DNA of 20,622 nucleotides from Ruminococcaceae bacterium UBA1417 (GCA_002305575.1 DBPP01000015.1:163727-184348), one strand, 5' to 3'. Shown: positions 1 through 7,751, numbered from the stretch's first letter. Notes: generated by a model not told the origin, from the sequence alone. Made by a program: numbers and translations.

Positions 1-184
1 CATCCACTGCCCGATCGGCAAGGTTTCCTTTGGCACGGAGAAGCTGCTCGTCAACTTCAACACGCTGCTCGAAGCCATCAACAAGGCGAAGCCGGCTGCT
101 GCAAAGGGCCAGTATATCCGTTCCTGCGTGGTTGCGGCTACGATGGGCCCCGGCATCAAGATCAACCCGAATAAGGTTGGCTGA
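1..184 (+). CDS. rplA: 50S ribosomal protein L1, C-terminal fragment
   Basis: This is the last 60 codons of L1, cut by the window edge; complete codons begin at base 2 and the gene ends in TGA at 182-184. The visible protein carries the conserved L1 C-terminal pattern: GKVSFG, a KAKPAAAKGQYI stretch and TMGPGIKI near the end. L1 binds 23S rRNA at the L1 stalk and in many bacteria represses its own rplK-rplA operon. It lies directly upstream of the rplJ-rplL unit, the usual order, but a separate strong promoter starts 24 bases after its stop. The identity is secure from the motif pattern; the start and the rest of the gene are outside the window. Confidence 0.95.
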   Translation, partial: IHCPIGKVSFGTEKLLVNFNTLLEAINKAKPAAAKGQYIRSCVVAATMGPGIKINPNKVG

Positions 185-207
185 TCCGATCGGAATTTAA
201 AAAGGCC

Positions 208-236
208 TTGACAGACTCTCTCTGTCATGCTATAAT
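208..236 (+). promoter_or_regulatory. Consensus sigma-A promoter for rplJ-rplL
   Basis: TTGACA at 208-213 and TATAAT at 231-236 are separated by exactly 17 bp, a perfect match to the housekeeping consensus. It lies between rplA and the L10 leader, so rplJL can be transcribed independently of rplKA. The expected start is near base 243, just before the L10 leader structure. Confidence 0.9.
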
Positions 237-242
237 AATTAA

Positions 243-447
243 GCTGTTTTCACCAGAGACAGCAGGTGCACGACATAATCCGCTGGGGTTATGTAGCATA
301 AACGGTTTTCCGTGCCTGCCGAGGAGAGAGTAAAGCAAGGTTCGCTGTTTCAGCGTTATTCCGTGAATTTTACGCCCCCTCTGCAACTGCGGAGGGGCGT
401 TTTTGTGTGCCAAAACTTTTATTTCACATTGTCGGAGGTGAAACGAA
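243..447 (+). promoter_or_regulatory. L10 (rplJ) autoregulatory leader RNA
   Basis: The untranslated leader before rplJ carries the hallmarks of the bacterial L10 leader: an AGACAGCAGGTGC segment at about 257-269 and a partner segment CCTGCCGAGG at about 315-324, which would form the kinked stem bound by the L10-(L12)4 complex. An intrinsic terminator (372-404) follows before the Shine-Dalgarno site, so control may include transcription attenuation as well as translational repression. The family is known; attenuation here is inferred from the terminator position. Confidence 0.85.
372..404 (+). terminator. Intrinsic terminator/attenuator in the L10 leader
   Basis: The arms ACGCCCC (372-378) and GGGGCGT (394-400) pair, extended inward by CTCTGC against GCGGA with a small bulge, around a loop near 385-388. 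The hairpin is followed directly by TTTTT (400-404). It sits 44 bases before the rplJ start, so it must be conditional, which fits an attenuator. Confidence 0.8.
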
Positions 448-999
448 TTGCCCAGTCAGAAAATTTTGGAGCAGAAGCAGGCTCAGGTCGCGGCGCTCAC
501 AGAGGCTCTGAAGAACAGCGTCACCGGCGTGATCGTCAATTATGAGGGTATCAACGTCGAGGACGATACGAAGCTCAGAAAGTCTCTCCGCGAGGCCGGC
601 TGCACATATCAGGTTGTCAAGAACACCCTCCTTTCCCGCGCGTTGAAGGATGCCGGCATCGAAGGTCTGGACAGCGTCCTCGAGGGCACGACCGCCATCG
701 CGATGAGCGAGACCGAGTATGCCGCAGGCGCAAAGATCCTTTCCGAGTATGCGGAAAAGGCGGCGAAGGACAACAAGAAGTTTGCGGTTAAGGCAGGCTT
801 CATCGACGGCGCTGCGGTGGACGCGGCCAGTGTGGACGCGCTTGCCAAGCTGCCCAACAAGGAAGTGCTCATTGCGCAGGTTCTCGGCGGCTTCAATGCA
901 CCGATCCAGGGCTTTGCCAATGTCCTCAACGGTACCATCCGCGGCCTCGCCATCGCGCTCAACGCGATCTGCGAGCAGAAGGCGGCTGCTGCCGAATAA
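448..999 (+). CDS. rplJ: 50S ribosomal protein L10
   Basis: L10 is the base of the ribosomal stalk that carries the L7/L12 dimers recruiting translation GTPases. The protein has 183 residues, slightly longer than the common 165-175. It shows the L10 N-terminal pattern: a helical start, then SVTGVIVNYEGI, LRKSLREAGCTYQVVKNTLL, and a GGFNAPIQGFANVLNGTIRGL region near the L12-binding C-terminal helix. The start is TTG at 448, chosen because GGAGGTG at 434-440 lies 7 bases upstream and no ATG fits. It ends in TAA. Its own product, as the L10-L12 complex, is expected to bind the leader at 243-447. rplL follows after 59 bases, in one operon. Confidence 0.96.
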   Translation: MPSQKILEQKQAQVAALTEALKNSVTGVIVNYEGINVEDDTKLRKSLREAGCTYQVVKNTLLSRALKDAGIEGLDSVLEGTTAIAMSETEYAAGAKILSEYAEKAAKDNKKFAVKAGFIDGAAVDAASVDALAKLPNKEVLIAQVLGGFNAPIQGFANVLNGTIRGLAIALNAICEQKAAAAE

Positions 1000-1058
1000 T
1001 TTGTCCGTTCTATTTTATTTAACCTAAAAGATTATCAAATTTAATGGAGGTTCATACC

Positions 1059-1433
1059 ATGTCTGAGAAGGTTACCAATCTTATTGAAGAAGTAAAGGCT
1101 CTTACCGTTCTCGAGCTCTCCGAGCTCGTTAAGGCCCTCGAAGAGGAGTTCGGCGTTTCCGCTGCTGCTCCGGCTGCTGTTGCTGTTGCCGCTCCGGCTG
1201 CTGCTCCGGCTGCTGAAGAGAAGACCGAGTTCGACGTTATCCTGAAGGCTGCTGGCGCGAACAAGATCAACGTCATCAAGGTTGTCAAGGAAGCTACCGG
1301 CCTTGGCCTGAAGGAAGCGAAGGCGCTTGTCGATGGCGCTCCGAAGGCTGTTAAGGAAGGCATCTCCAAGGACGACGCTGAGACGCTCAAGGCGAAGCTC
1401 ACCGAGGCTGGCGCTGAAGTCGAAGTTAAGTAA
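1059..1433 (+). CDS. rplL: 50S ribosomal protein L7/L12
   Basis: This is the stalk protein that binds and activates EF-Tu, EF-G and other GTPases. It has 124 residues: an N-terminal dimerisation helix pair that docks on L10 (about 1-35), an Ala/Pro/Val-rich hinge (about 36-56), and a C-terminal globular domain from about 57 with EKTEFDVIL, KINVIKVVKEATGLGLKEAK and VDGAPKAVKEG. An upstream in-frame ATG at 1044 overlaps the ribosome binding site, so ATG 1059 is preferred; TGGAGG at 1045-1050 is 8 bases before it. It ends in TAA and a strong terminator follows. rpoB does not follow rplL here, unlike many bacteria. Confidence 0.97.
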   Translation: MSEKVTNLIEEVKALTVLELSELVKALEEEFGVSAAAPAAVAVAAPAAAPAAEEKTEFDVILKAAGANKINVIKVVKEATGLGLKEAKALVDGAPKAVKEGISKDDAETLKAKLTEAGAEVEVK

Positions 1434-1452
1434 TTTCATTTCCGACCATTTG

Positions 1453-1496
1453 AAACCGCAGAAGCTGGGTAACCCGCTTTTGCGGTTTCTTTTTTG
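1453..1496 (+). terminator. Intrinsic terminator after rplL
   Basis: The arm AAACCGCAGAAGC (1453-1465) pairs with GCTTTTGCGGTTT (1476-1488) with one G-T wobble. The loop itself contains GGGTAACCC, which can stack as an inner stem. A C and then a T-run (1490-1495) follow. It ends the rplJ-rplL transcript. Confidence 0.9.
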
Positions 1497-1589
1497 TGCA
1501 CATATCGGTCCTACTTGGCCGGCGGGTTGGCCTGAACGCCGGTGGTTTCTTGCTTGAAACGCGAGCTTCCGCGCGAATTTTCGGCAAGC

Positions 1590-1642
1590 AATCCAAACGC
1601 CCCCTGCACAGGTTCCTCGCCTGTACAGGGGGCGTTTGGATT
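1590..1642. repeat. Large hairpin (23-bp inverted repeat, 7-base loop)
   Basis: The arms 1590-1612 and 1620-1642 are complementary over 23 bp with a single mismatch, around the loop TTCCTCG. The mismatch is C-A on the plus-strand RNA but a G-U wobble on the minus-strand RNA, which favours function in the minus-strand transcript, just downstream of the sbcC stop (1679). No clean T-run follows on either side, so it may be an sbcC terminator, a 3'-end stabiliser or a dispersed repeat. The rest of 1497-1678 shows no gene. Confidence 0.7.
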
Positions 1643-1678
1643 TGGGACACTTGCGCCGTCCATCCGGCTGTGCTTACA

Positions 1679-4399
1679 TCATTCACAGAGGACTTTGGCC
1701 CGGGCAGAGCCGTCCTCGCCTTTGAAAACGCGGATCATCGCCGGGATGCGCTGCCGTAGCTCCGCCACATGCGAGATGATGCCCACGACGCGTCCGCTCC
1801 GGCGGATCATTTCCAGCGCGCGCATCGCGGTATCAAGCGTATCGGTGTCCAGCGTACCGAAGCCCTCATCGATAAACAGCGCGTCAAGCCGCACGGCGCC
1901 CGAATAGCTCTGCACCACTTCCGAAAGACCAAAGGCCAGGGAGAGGGAGGCCAGAAACTGTTCGCCGCCCGAAAGCGTTTCGATCGAACGCGCTGTACCG
2001 CTCATGCCGTCGAGTACCTCAATGTCCAGTCCGGCGTAACCCTGTCCGCCTTTTGGCCCCGCCATACGGCGCAGCGCGTAGCGGCCGCGGCTGAGAATGG
2101 AGAAAAAACGGTTGGCGCTTGCGGTGGTTTCCTCCAGCATCATGCTGAGCACATACTGTAAAATCGGCGTGCGCATTGCGTTTTTGCCGGAAAGCAGGCC
2201 ATGCAGGCGGGCGTACCGACTGTATTCGCGATCGAGCGCAGCGGCTTGCGCTTCAATCTCCGAAACGGCTTCGCGCGTTTGACTGGCGGATTCCAACGCT
2301 TCAGCCACCCGCCCAAGCGAGACATGCAGCGTGTCCATCTGCTTTTGAATGTGGTTCAGTGTTTCGGCGCAGGCCTGTGGTGTGCCCGCCGGCGCATTGC
2401 CGAACGCATGCAGGGCAGCATTCGCCGCGGTGAGCCGGTTTTCGGCGCTTTGGCGGCGTGCTTTGGCAGCCGCGAGATTTTCGGCGGCCGTGCGCTGCAG
2501 CGTTTCAATCCGCTGCCTCGTGTCTTCGGCTTTTTTCTGTTCAGTTTGCAGGGCGCGCTGCGCCTCGGCGACACGATCCGGCGTGCGCACAGCGGCAAAA
2601 GCCTCGGCGCGCTCGTGAAGCTGACGCAGATTTGCGGTCTGTATGGCGCGCGTTTCCGCGATTGCGTGACCGCGCTGTTCGTTCTTCTGTGCCGCATCGC
2701 GCAGGGCCGCCAGACGGTTTTGTGCTGCCTGCCACTGGTCGGCCTTCTTTTGGAGCGCTGTCCGTTGGGCGACGCAGTTGGCAATCCGCTGTTCATAGGC
2801 TTCGGCGGTAAGCCCTTCATCGCGATAGGCCTCGGCGGCCTTTTCGAGCGCTGCGGCGGCAAAGTCAAGCGCCGCTTTGGCCTCGGCAGCGTCGCGCTCC
2901 GCCTTCTGCCGGGCACGGCGCAGCGTTTCCAGGTGTGTGCGCATCGCGTCCAATTCCGCATCGGAAAGCGTATCCGCTTCTGATGCGGCTGGCGCGGGAT
3001 GGTGTACCGCACCGCAAACGGGGCACGGCTCTCCCTCCTGTAACCCGGCTGCAAGCCGTGCGGCCGCTCCGTGTCTGTGCGCGTTTTCCGCTGCTGCAAG
3101 CGCTTTGTCCTGCGCCGTTTCCGAGAGCCGGCTTTTGAGCACGCCGTCCTCCTTTTCCTTGAGCGCTTGTAGCCGCTGTGCATGGGTTTGCCGTGCGTCG
3201 AGCAATGTCCGCAGACCGTTGCGCGCCGTTTCAAGCGCGCTCTGCTCCGCGAGCTTTTCAGGCAGCGCTTTGGCGGCTTGCGCACATTCTTCCACATAGC
3301 GCTCGCCTTTTTCGATGCGCTGGAGCGCGTCGAGGCGTTCGGCTTCGGCCTTTAGGGCCTGCGCGTCCAGATCGCGCAGCGCATCTTCCGCCGTGCGGAT
3401 ATCCGCGGCAAGGCGCTGTTTTTCCACCGCTTTCTCCGCTTCCTGCCGCAGGGCCTCGTCGCGCCGCTCCATTTCCAGAAGCTGCGCCTGCAGGGTGCGC
3501 AGTGTCGTTTCGGCCGCCTGCGCGTCGCTTGCCGCCTGCGCGGCCTTTTGCAGCAACGCTTCCGCGGCGTCGCGTTCCTGTGCCGCCGTACGCTGTTCGG
3601 CCAGCAGGCGCGCGTAGGCGTTTGCCCGGTCGAGCGCGGCCTGCGCCTGTTCAGCGGCTTCATGCTGTGCGGACAATGTCGCTGTAAAGGACGCTTTTTG
3701 CGCCGCGAGGGATTCAATTTGCGCCGCAAGCGCTTCGGGATTGACGGCCTGGTGCTTGTCCAGCAGAGATTGCATCCGCACGGTGCAGTCCTGCCGTTTG
3801 GCGTAGACGGCGTTCAGGCGCGTTTTGAGTCGCGCGGGCAGTGCATCCCAGACTTCGCAACCGAACAGCGTCTTGAGAATATCGGCCTTGCTGGTGGAGT
3901 TTGCGCGCAGCAACCGCAGAAATTCCCCTTGCGGCAGCACAATCACCTGAGCGAACTGCTCGGCAGTCAGGAAAAGCAGGGATTGGGCGTAGTCCGTGAC
4001 GCGTTTGGCCGCGCCGCTCGCCTCCGGCTTCCAGCTCCCGTTTTCCAGCGAAAAGCAGGCGTGCTGTTCGTGCAACTCATACACTTCGGTGCCGCGTTTT
4101 TTTCTCATGAAGAGCGTGCGGCAAAACCGGTAGCTTTTTTCACCAAGCGCAAAAGTGAATACCACTTCGGTGCGTTGGGTATTGTCGGCGCGAAGACTGC
4201 GCATATCGGAGAAGCTGCGCCGGCCGCCGGTCGATTTGCAAAACAGCGCGATGGACATTGCGTCGAGCAACGTCGTCTTGCCGCCGCCTGTTGCGCCGGA
4301 AATCAGAAAGAGACCGGCCTGGTTCAGTTTTTCAAAGTCGAGCACGGTGCGGTTCAGATAAGGACCGAACGCTTCGAGCTCCAATGTGAGCGGGCGCAT
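1679..4399 (-). CDS. sbcC: Exonuclease subunit SbcC (Rad50-like ATPase)
   Basis: SbcC is the SMC-like ATPase partner of SbcD; together they open DNA hairpins and process protein-blocked double-strand ends. The 906-residue protein has an N-terminal ATPase half with Walker A GATGGGKTT (35-43) and a Q-loop region VLPQGEFLRLL (about 154-164). Long Ala/Glu/Arg-rich coiled coils flank a zinc hook CPVC (459-462). The C-terminal half has the ABC signature LSGGEQF (809-815) and Walker B DALFIDEGFGTLD (839-851). It is somewhat shorter than E. coli SbcC (about 1048), mainly in the coiled coil. It starts at ATG 4399, two bases after the sbcD stop, so translation is probably coupled. It ends in TGA at 1679-1681. 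No internal promoter was seen. Confidence 0.96.
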   Translation of the reverse strand: MRPLTLELEAFGPYLNRTVLDFEKLNQAGLFLISGATGGGKTTLLDAMSIALFCKSTGGRRSFSDMRSLRADNTQRTEVVFTFALGEKSYRFCRTLFMRKKRGTEVYELHEQHACFSLENGSWKPEASGAAKRVTDYAQSLLFLTAEQFAQVIVLPQGEFLRLLRANSTSKADILKTLFGCEVWDALPARLKTRLNAVYAKRQDCTVRMQSLLDKHQAVNPEALAAQIESLAAQKASFTATLSAQHEAAEQAQAALDRANAYARLLAEQRTAAQERDAAEALLQKAAQAASDAQAAETTLRTLQAQLLEMERRDEALRQEAEKAVEKQRLAADIRTAEDALRDLDAQALKAEAERLDALQRIEKGERYVEECAQAAKALPEKLAEQSALETARNGLRTLLDARQTHAQRLQALKEKEDGVLKSRLSETAQDKALAAAENAHRHGAAARLAAGLQEGEPCPVCGAVHHPAPAASEADTLSDAELDAMRTHLETLRRARQKAERDAAEAKAALDFAAAALEKAAEAYRDEGLTAEAYEQRIANCVAQRTALQKKADQWQAAQNRLAALRDAAQKNEQRGHAIAETRAIQTANLRQLHERAEAFAAVRTPDRVAEAQRALQTEQKKAEDTRQRIETLQRTAAENLAAAKARRQSAENRLTAANAALHAFGNAPAGTPQACAETLNHIQKQMDTLHVSLGRVAEALESASQTREAVSEIEAQAAALDREYSRYARLHGLLSGKNAMRTPILQYVLSMMLEETTASANRFFSILSRGRYALRRMAGPKGGQGYAGLDIEVLDGMSGTARSIETLSGGEQFLASLSLAFGLSEVVQSYSGAVRLDALFIDEGFGTLDTDTLDTAMRALEMIRRSGRVVGIISHVAELRQRIPAMIRVFKGEDGSARAKVLCE

Positions 4400-4401
4400 G
4401 G

Positions 4402-5523
4402 CTATGCCTCCTTTCCTTCCAGTTCACGCATCATTTCGAGAAACAGCGCTGTATCGCCCTCGTGCGGTGTCTCGCCGCAGATATCCCGCAGAAAGCCGTC
4501 GAACACCGCGGCCTGATCCCGGGTCTGTGCGGCCGCAGCGGAAGCCGAAGTACCGGCCCGGAGGAACCATTCGCTGCGCACGCTCAGCAGATTCGGGTAG
4601 TACGGCCGCAGCCGGTCTGCCGGACAGAAAATGGGCGCATCGTCCTCCAGCAGGATTTCCACATAATCGTGGTCGGGCGCAGCTGCACCGGCCGCGAGCA
4701 GATCGCCAAAATTTCCCTGCAACCGCTTGACATCGTGCAGAGGCGCGATGGGTAAAAGTTCGATTTGCGGCTTCTCGCCGTCCGGCAGCGTGACGAGCGT
4801 CATGCTCTTTTTCTGGTGCGCTTCATCCACCGCATATTTGAGTGGAGAACCTGCGTACCGCGCCGTTTGGCCGGCCGGCTGGGCGGCATGCAGGTGGCCG
4901 AGCGCGGCGTAATCGAAGGGGGTGAAGCAGTCGGTCGGCACATCTCCGGCGCCGCCGACAAACAGGCTGGATTCGGAGTCCGAGGTGGCGGCGCCCGCCG
5001 CAAAACAGTGCGCGACAAGTATGTGACGCTTGCCCGGCGCAAACCGCGCCTGCATTTTTTCCACGGCAGCCCGCATGCACGCGCCTGCGCCGCGCAACGT
5101 GTCATCCCCCAGAAAGGCGCGCATCTGCGCATTTTCAAAGTACGGCAGCGCGAAGATTTGCGCATCACCCAGTTCGATCGGCTCAAACGCATCTTCGAGG
5201 GCCGTGACGATGTGTATGCCAAAGCGCGCGAGCAGCTTGGCGCCTACGGCGATGCGTTCCGGGCCGTCGTGGTTACCGGCGATCAGCACCGTTGGCACCG
5301 AACGGCTGCTCAGCGCGTCGAGTAACGCGTCAAACAGTGCGATGGCTTCCACAGCGGCGATGGGACGGTCGTACAGGTCGCCGGCAATCAGCACGCCGTC
5401 CGGCTTGTGTTGGTCGATGGCGGGCAGCAGATTTTCAAATAAAAAGTGGCGCTGATCCTCGATCAGACTGCGGCCATACAACAGCCGACCGAGGTGCAGG
5501 TCCGCAATATGCAGAAATTTCAA
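4402..5523 (-). CDS. sbcD: Exonuclease subunit SbcD (Mre11-like nuclease)
   Basis: SbcD is the metal-dependent nuclease of the SbcCD complex. The 373-residue protein carries the calcineurin-like phosphoesterase motifs in order: ADLHLG (D8, H10), GDLYDR (D49), GNHDGPER (N84, H85), AHCF (H172) and GHLH (H210, H212), then a capping/C-terminal domain. The start is TTG at 5523: MKFLHIADLH matches the family N-terminus, and an in-frame TGA lies two codons upstream of it. The ribosome binding site is weak (AAAGG about 13 bases upstream). The apparent stop is TAG at 4402-4404; if UAG were sense, the protein would run 16 residues further to TGA at 4354-4356, overlapping sbcC. No convincing promoter was found upstream. 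Confidence 0.95.
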   Translation of the reverse strand: MKFLHIADLHLGRLLYGRSLIEDQRHFLFENLLPAIDQHKPDGVLIAGDLYDRPIAAVEAIALFDALLDALSSRSVPTVLIAGNHDGPERIAVGAKLLARFGIHIVTALEDAFEPIELGDAQIFALPYFENAQMRAFLGDDTLRGAGACMRAAVEKMQARFAPGKRHILVAHCFAAGAATSDSESSLFVGGAGDVPTDCFTPFDYAALGHLHAAQPAGQTARYAGSPLKYAVDEAHQKKSMTLVTLPDGEKPQIELLPIAPLHDVKRLQGNFGDLLAAGAAAPDHDYVEILLEDDAPIFCPADRLRPYYPNLLSVRSEWFLRAGTSASAAAAQTRDQAAVFDGFLRDICGETPHEGDTALFLEMMRELEGKEA

Positions 5524-5597
5524 TAGTGTTCACGCGCCTTTCCCTTCGCGTTCTGCCGTTGGATTCTTACTTTTTTGTAAAAACCGCCCGGCAGACC

Positions 5598-5626
5598 TTT
5601 TCAGAAAATAAAAATCGTGTTACAAT
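5598..5626 (+). promoter_or_regulatory. Probable promoter for the carboxypeptidase gene
   Basis: TTTTCA (5598-5603) and TACAAT (5621-5626) are 17 bp apart, matching 4 of 6 and 5 of 6 consensus bases. The expected start near 5633 lies about 64 bases before the GTG start codon. Confidence 0.55.
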
Positions 5627-5696
5627 AAACGAGGTTCCCGGCTGCGGCCGGAAAACCCGGTGAGTTAAGTATAGCATGTCTGGTGGAGAATAGATA

Positions 5697-7154
5697 GTGA
5701 GAAATTTTAGAATGGCCGCGTTTTGGTTGGCGGTACTTTTGTGGGTGACGGCGCTGACGCCCGCGGTTTTTGCTGCGGATACGACGGGCAGTGCGGATGC
5801 ATCGGGCAGCGCAACGGCGACGCCTGAGCCGGTGCAGCCGGAGGAGGGCTTTGTCTGCGAAACACTGACGGAACCGAACAGCAAATCCATCTTTATGGTG
5901 AGTCTGGACACGGGCACGGTGGTGTTCACGATGAACCCCGACGAGCGGCTTCCAATGGCATCCCTGACGAAGATTATGACGTATATCGTGACCTCGGAAA
6001 CGATCGAGGATCTCAAGAATACAGAAATCACGGTGCCGGCCAGCGTGGAAGAAGAGCTTGCCGGTACGGGCTCCTCTCTGGCGGAAATCTAGACCGGGGA
6101 ACAGTTTTCGGCTTATGAGCTTCTAAACCTGATGATGGTGCCTTCCGGCAATGATGCCGCGCTGACGCTGGCCAAATATGTGGATGCGCTCGGCATCACG
6201 GCGGACGATCCCACGTACGACGAGAACGGTGACGGCAAGATGAGCTTTGTCGAGCTGATGAATCGTAAGGCGGCGGAGCTCGGTTGCACGAACACGCATT
6301 TTGTAAACCCGCACGGCCTGTATGACGAGAACCACTACACGACGGCCCGCGAGATGGCGACGATCACGCAATATGCGCTGACGCTGCCCTATTTTGCGGA
6401 GATCACGTCCCAGCTCTATTACACGCAGCCGCCCACCAATATGACGAGCGAGGAACGGACGGTTACGACGACGAACCGGATGTTGATTGAGTCGGCGGCT
6501 GAGTATTACACCTATGCGACCGGCATCAAGACCGGCTCGCTGAACGAATCCGGCTACTGCATCGCAGCTTCCGCATCCTATGACGGATACAGCTATCTCG
6601 TCGTTTGCCTGGGTAGCCCCTATATCGATGCGGATGGAAATCACATCGATTATCACGGCGAGATGTATGACGCGGCCACACTGTTCCGCTGGGCGCTGAC
6701 GAGTATCGAAAACAAAACGATTGTCATGGACGGTGATCTGATTGCGGAGGTCGATCTCCTGTACGTTTGGAACAAAGATAGGTTGCAACTGCTCGCCAAG
6801 GGCAACGTCACAGCGATGATGCCGAAAGATCTGGATGAAAGCGAGATCAAACTGTCGCTTGACTTGCCTGAAAACGTCAAGGCACCCGTGCAGAAGGGCG
6901 ATGAGGTCGGCACGGCCACGTATACATACAAGGGCGAAGTGCTCGCAACGGTGCCGCTTGTCGCGGCAGAGAGCGTGGAGCGCAGCGAGATCATCCAGAC
7001 TATTGAACAGGGCAAGGCGATCCTCACGGCGCCGTGGTTCCTGATCACCGCCGCGATTATCCTCGTGCTGCTTGTGGCCTATGTGGCGCTGGCGGTGGTG
7101 ATGAACCGTAAGCGTCGCAAAATGCGCCGCGTCAAGAAATACCGCGACCTGTAA
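5697..7154 (+). CDS. D-Ala-D-Ala carboxypeptidase (S11) with in-frame amber codon
   Basis: This is a penicillin-binding-protein-type serine carboxypeptidase (DacA/DacF-like, peptidase S11) that trims the terminal D-Ala from peptidoglycan stem peptides outside the membrane. It begins at GTG 5697, with GGTGGAG at 5682-5688, and has a signal peptide (about 1-26, ending AVFA). Catalytic motifs are SLTK (S89-K92), SGN (150-152) and KTG (278-280). A PBP5_C-like beta domain follows, then a C-terminal membrane segment (about 440-465) with a basic tail. Codon 132 (6090-6092) is TAG, between SxxK and SxN; the frame then continues without change for 353 codons to TAA. Decoding of UAG, a sequencing error or a true nonsense mutation would each explain it. 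Residues 175-186 form an EF-hand-like loop. The amber-inclusive length (485) fits a membrane-anchored S11 enzyme. Confidence 0.88.
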
Positions 7155-7178
7155 GGCCGTAAAAGAGAGGCATTTGAA

Positions 7179-7751
7179 ATGGTTGTCTTTGAAAAACCCG
7201 GTAGGGATAACACCGAGGCTGCGCTGCGCATAGCGCTGGAGGCTGCGACGGCAAGAGGCTGCGCCATTGTGACGGCGTCGAATACCGGCGAAACGGTCGA
7301 CCGGCTGCTGCGTCAGATGGCGGAAACGCAAGCGGCTGTACCGGTTGTCATGGTGGGGCAGGTGGACGGTTTCGCAACGCCCGGAGAAAATGCGCTGTCG
7401 GCGCCGATGCGTGCCTCGCTCGAAGCGCGCGGTGTGCGGATTGTAACCGCTGCCCATGTGCTCAGCGGGGCCGAGCGCGGCATCAGCCGCAAATTTGGCG
7501 GTGCGTATCCCGTGGAGCTTGTGGCGCATACGCTGCGGATGCTGGGGCAGGGCGTGAAGGTCTGTGTGGAAATCGCGATGATGGCGCTCGATTGCGGCAG
7601 CATACCGTACGGTGAGCCGGTGGTTTGCGTGGCCGGTACGGGACGCGGGGCAGATACGGTTTGCATCGTCACCCCGGGCTATACGGCGGGCCTGTTTGAG
7701 ACGAAGGTACATGAGATCCTCTGTAAGCCGGGGCTCTACGGTAACGGATGA
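7179..7751 (+). CDS. Pyruvate kinase C-terminal-domain-like protein, function unknown
   Basis: This 190-residue protein has no membrane segment or signal. It resembles a small family annotated as pyruvate kinase alpha/beta-domain proteins, which have only the regulatory C-terminal fold of pyruvate kinase and none of its catalytic barrel. Visible family features are the opening VVFEKPGRDNTEAAL, an ASNTGETVDRLL segment like the FBP-binding region of pyruvate kinase, ISRKFGGAYPVELVAHTLRM, GQGVKVCVEIAMMALDCG and GTGRGADT. ATG 7179 is preceded by GAGAGG at 7165-7170, 8 bases away. It follows the carboxypeptidase by 24 bases and shares its terminator, so the two are probably co-transcribed. The ligand and role are unknown; a phosphate-sensing role would be a guess. 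Confidence 0.8.
   Translation: MVVFEKPGRDNTEAALRIALEAATARGCAIVTASNTGETVDRLLRQMAETQAAVPVVMVGQVDGFATPGENALSAPMRASLEARGVRIVTAAHVLSGAERGISRKFGGAYPVELVAHTLRMLGQGVKVCVEIAMMALDCGSIPYGEPVVCVAGTGRGADTVCIVTPGYTAGLFETKVHEILCKPGLYGNG

Noticed and set aside
5524..5696. Divergent promoter for sbcDC
   Set aside because: Only isolated -10-like elements were found on the minus strand, with no -35 at proper spacing.
6132..7154. Independent gene starting at ATG 6132 after the carboxypeptidase amber codon
   Set aside because: It would lack the signal peptide and SxxK motif and has no good ribosome binding site; the frame is continuous with the upstream part.
6123..7712. About 530-codon open frame antisense to the carboxypeptidase and the following gene
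   Set aside because: It is His/Arg-rich low-quality sequence, spans the intergenic gap and has no family features; a shadow of the plus-strand genes.
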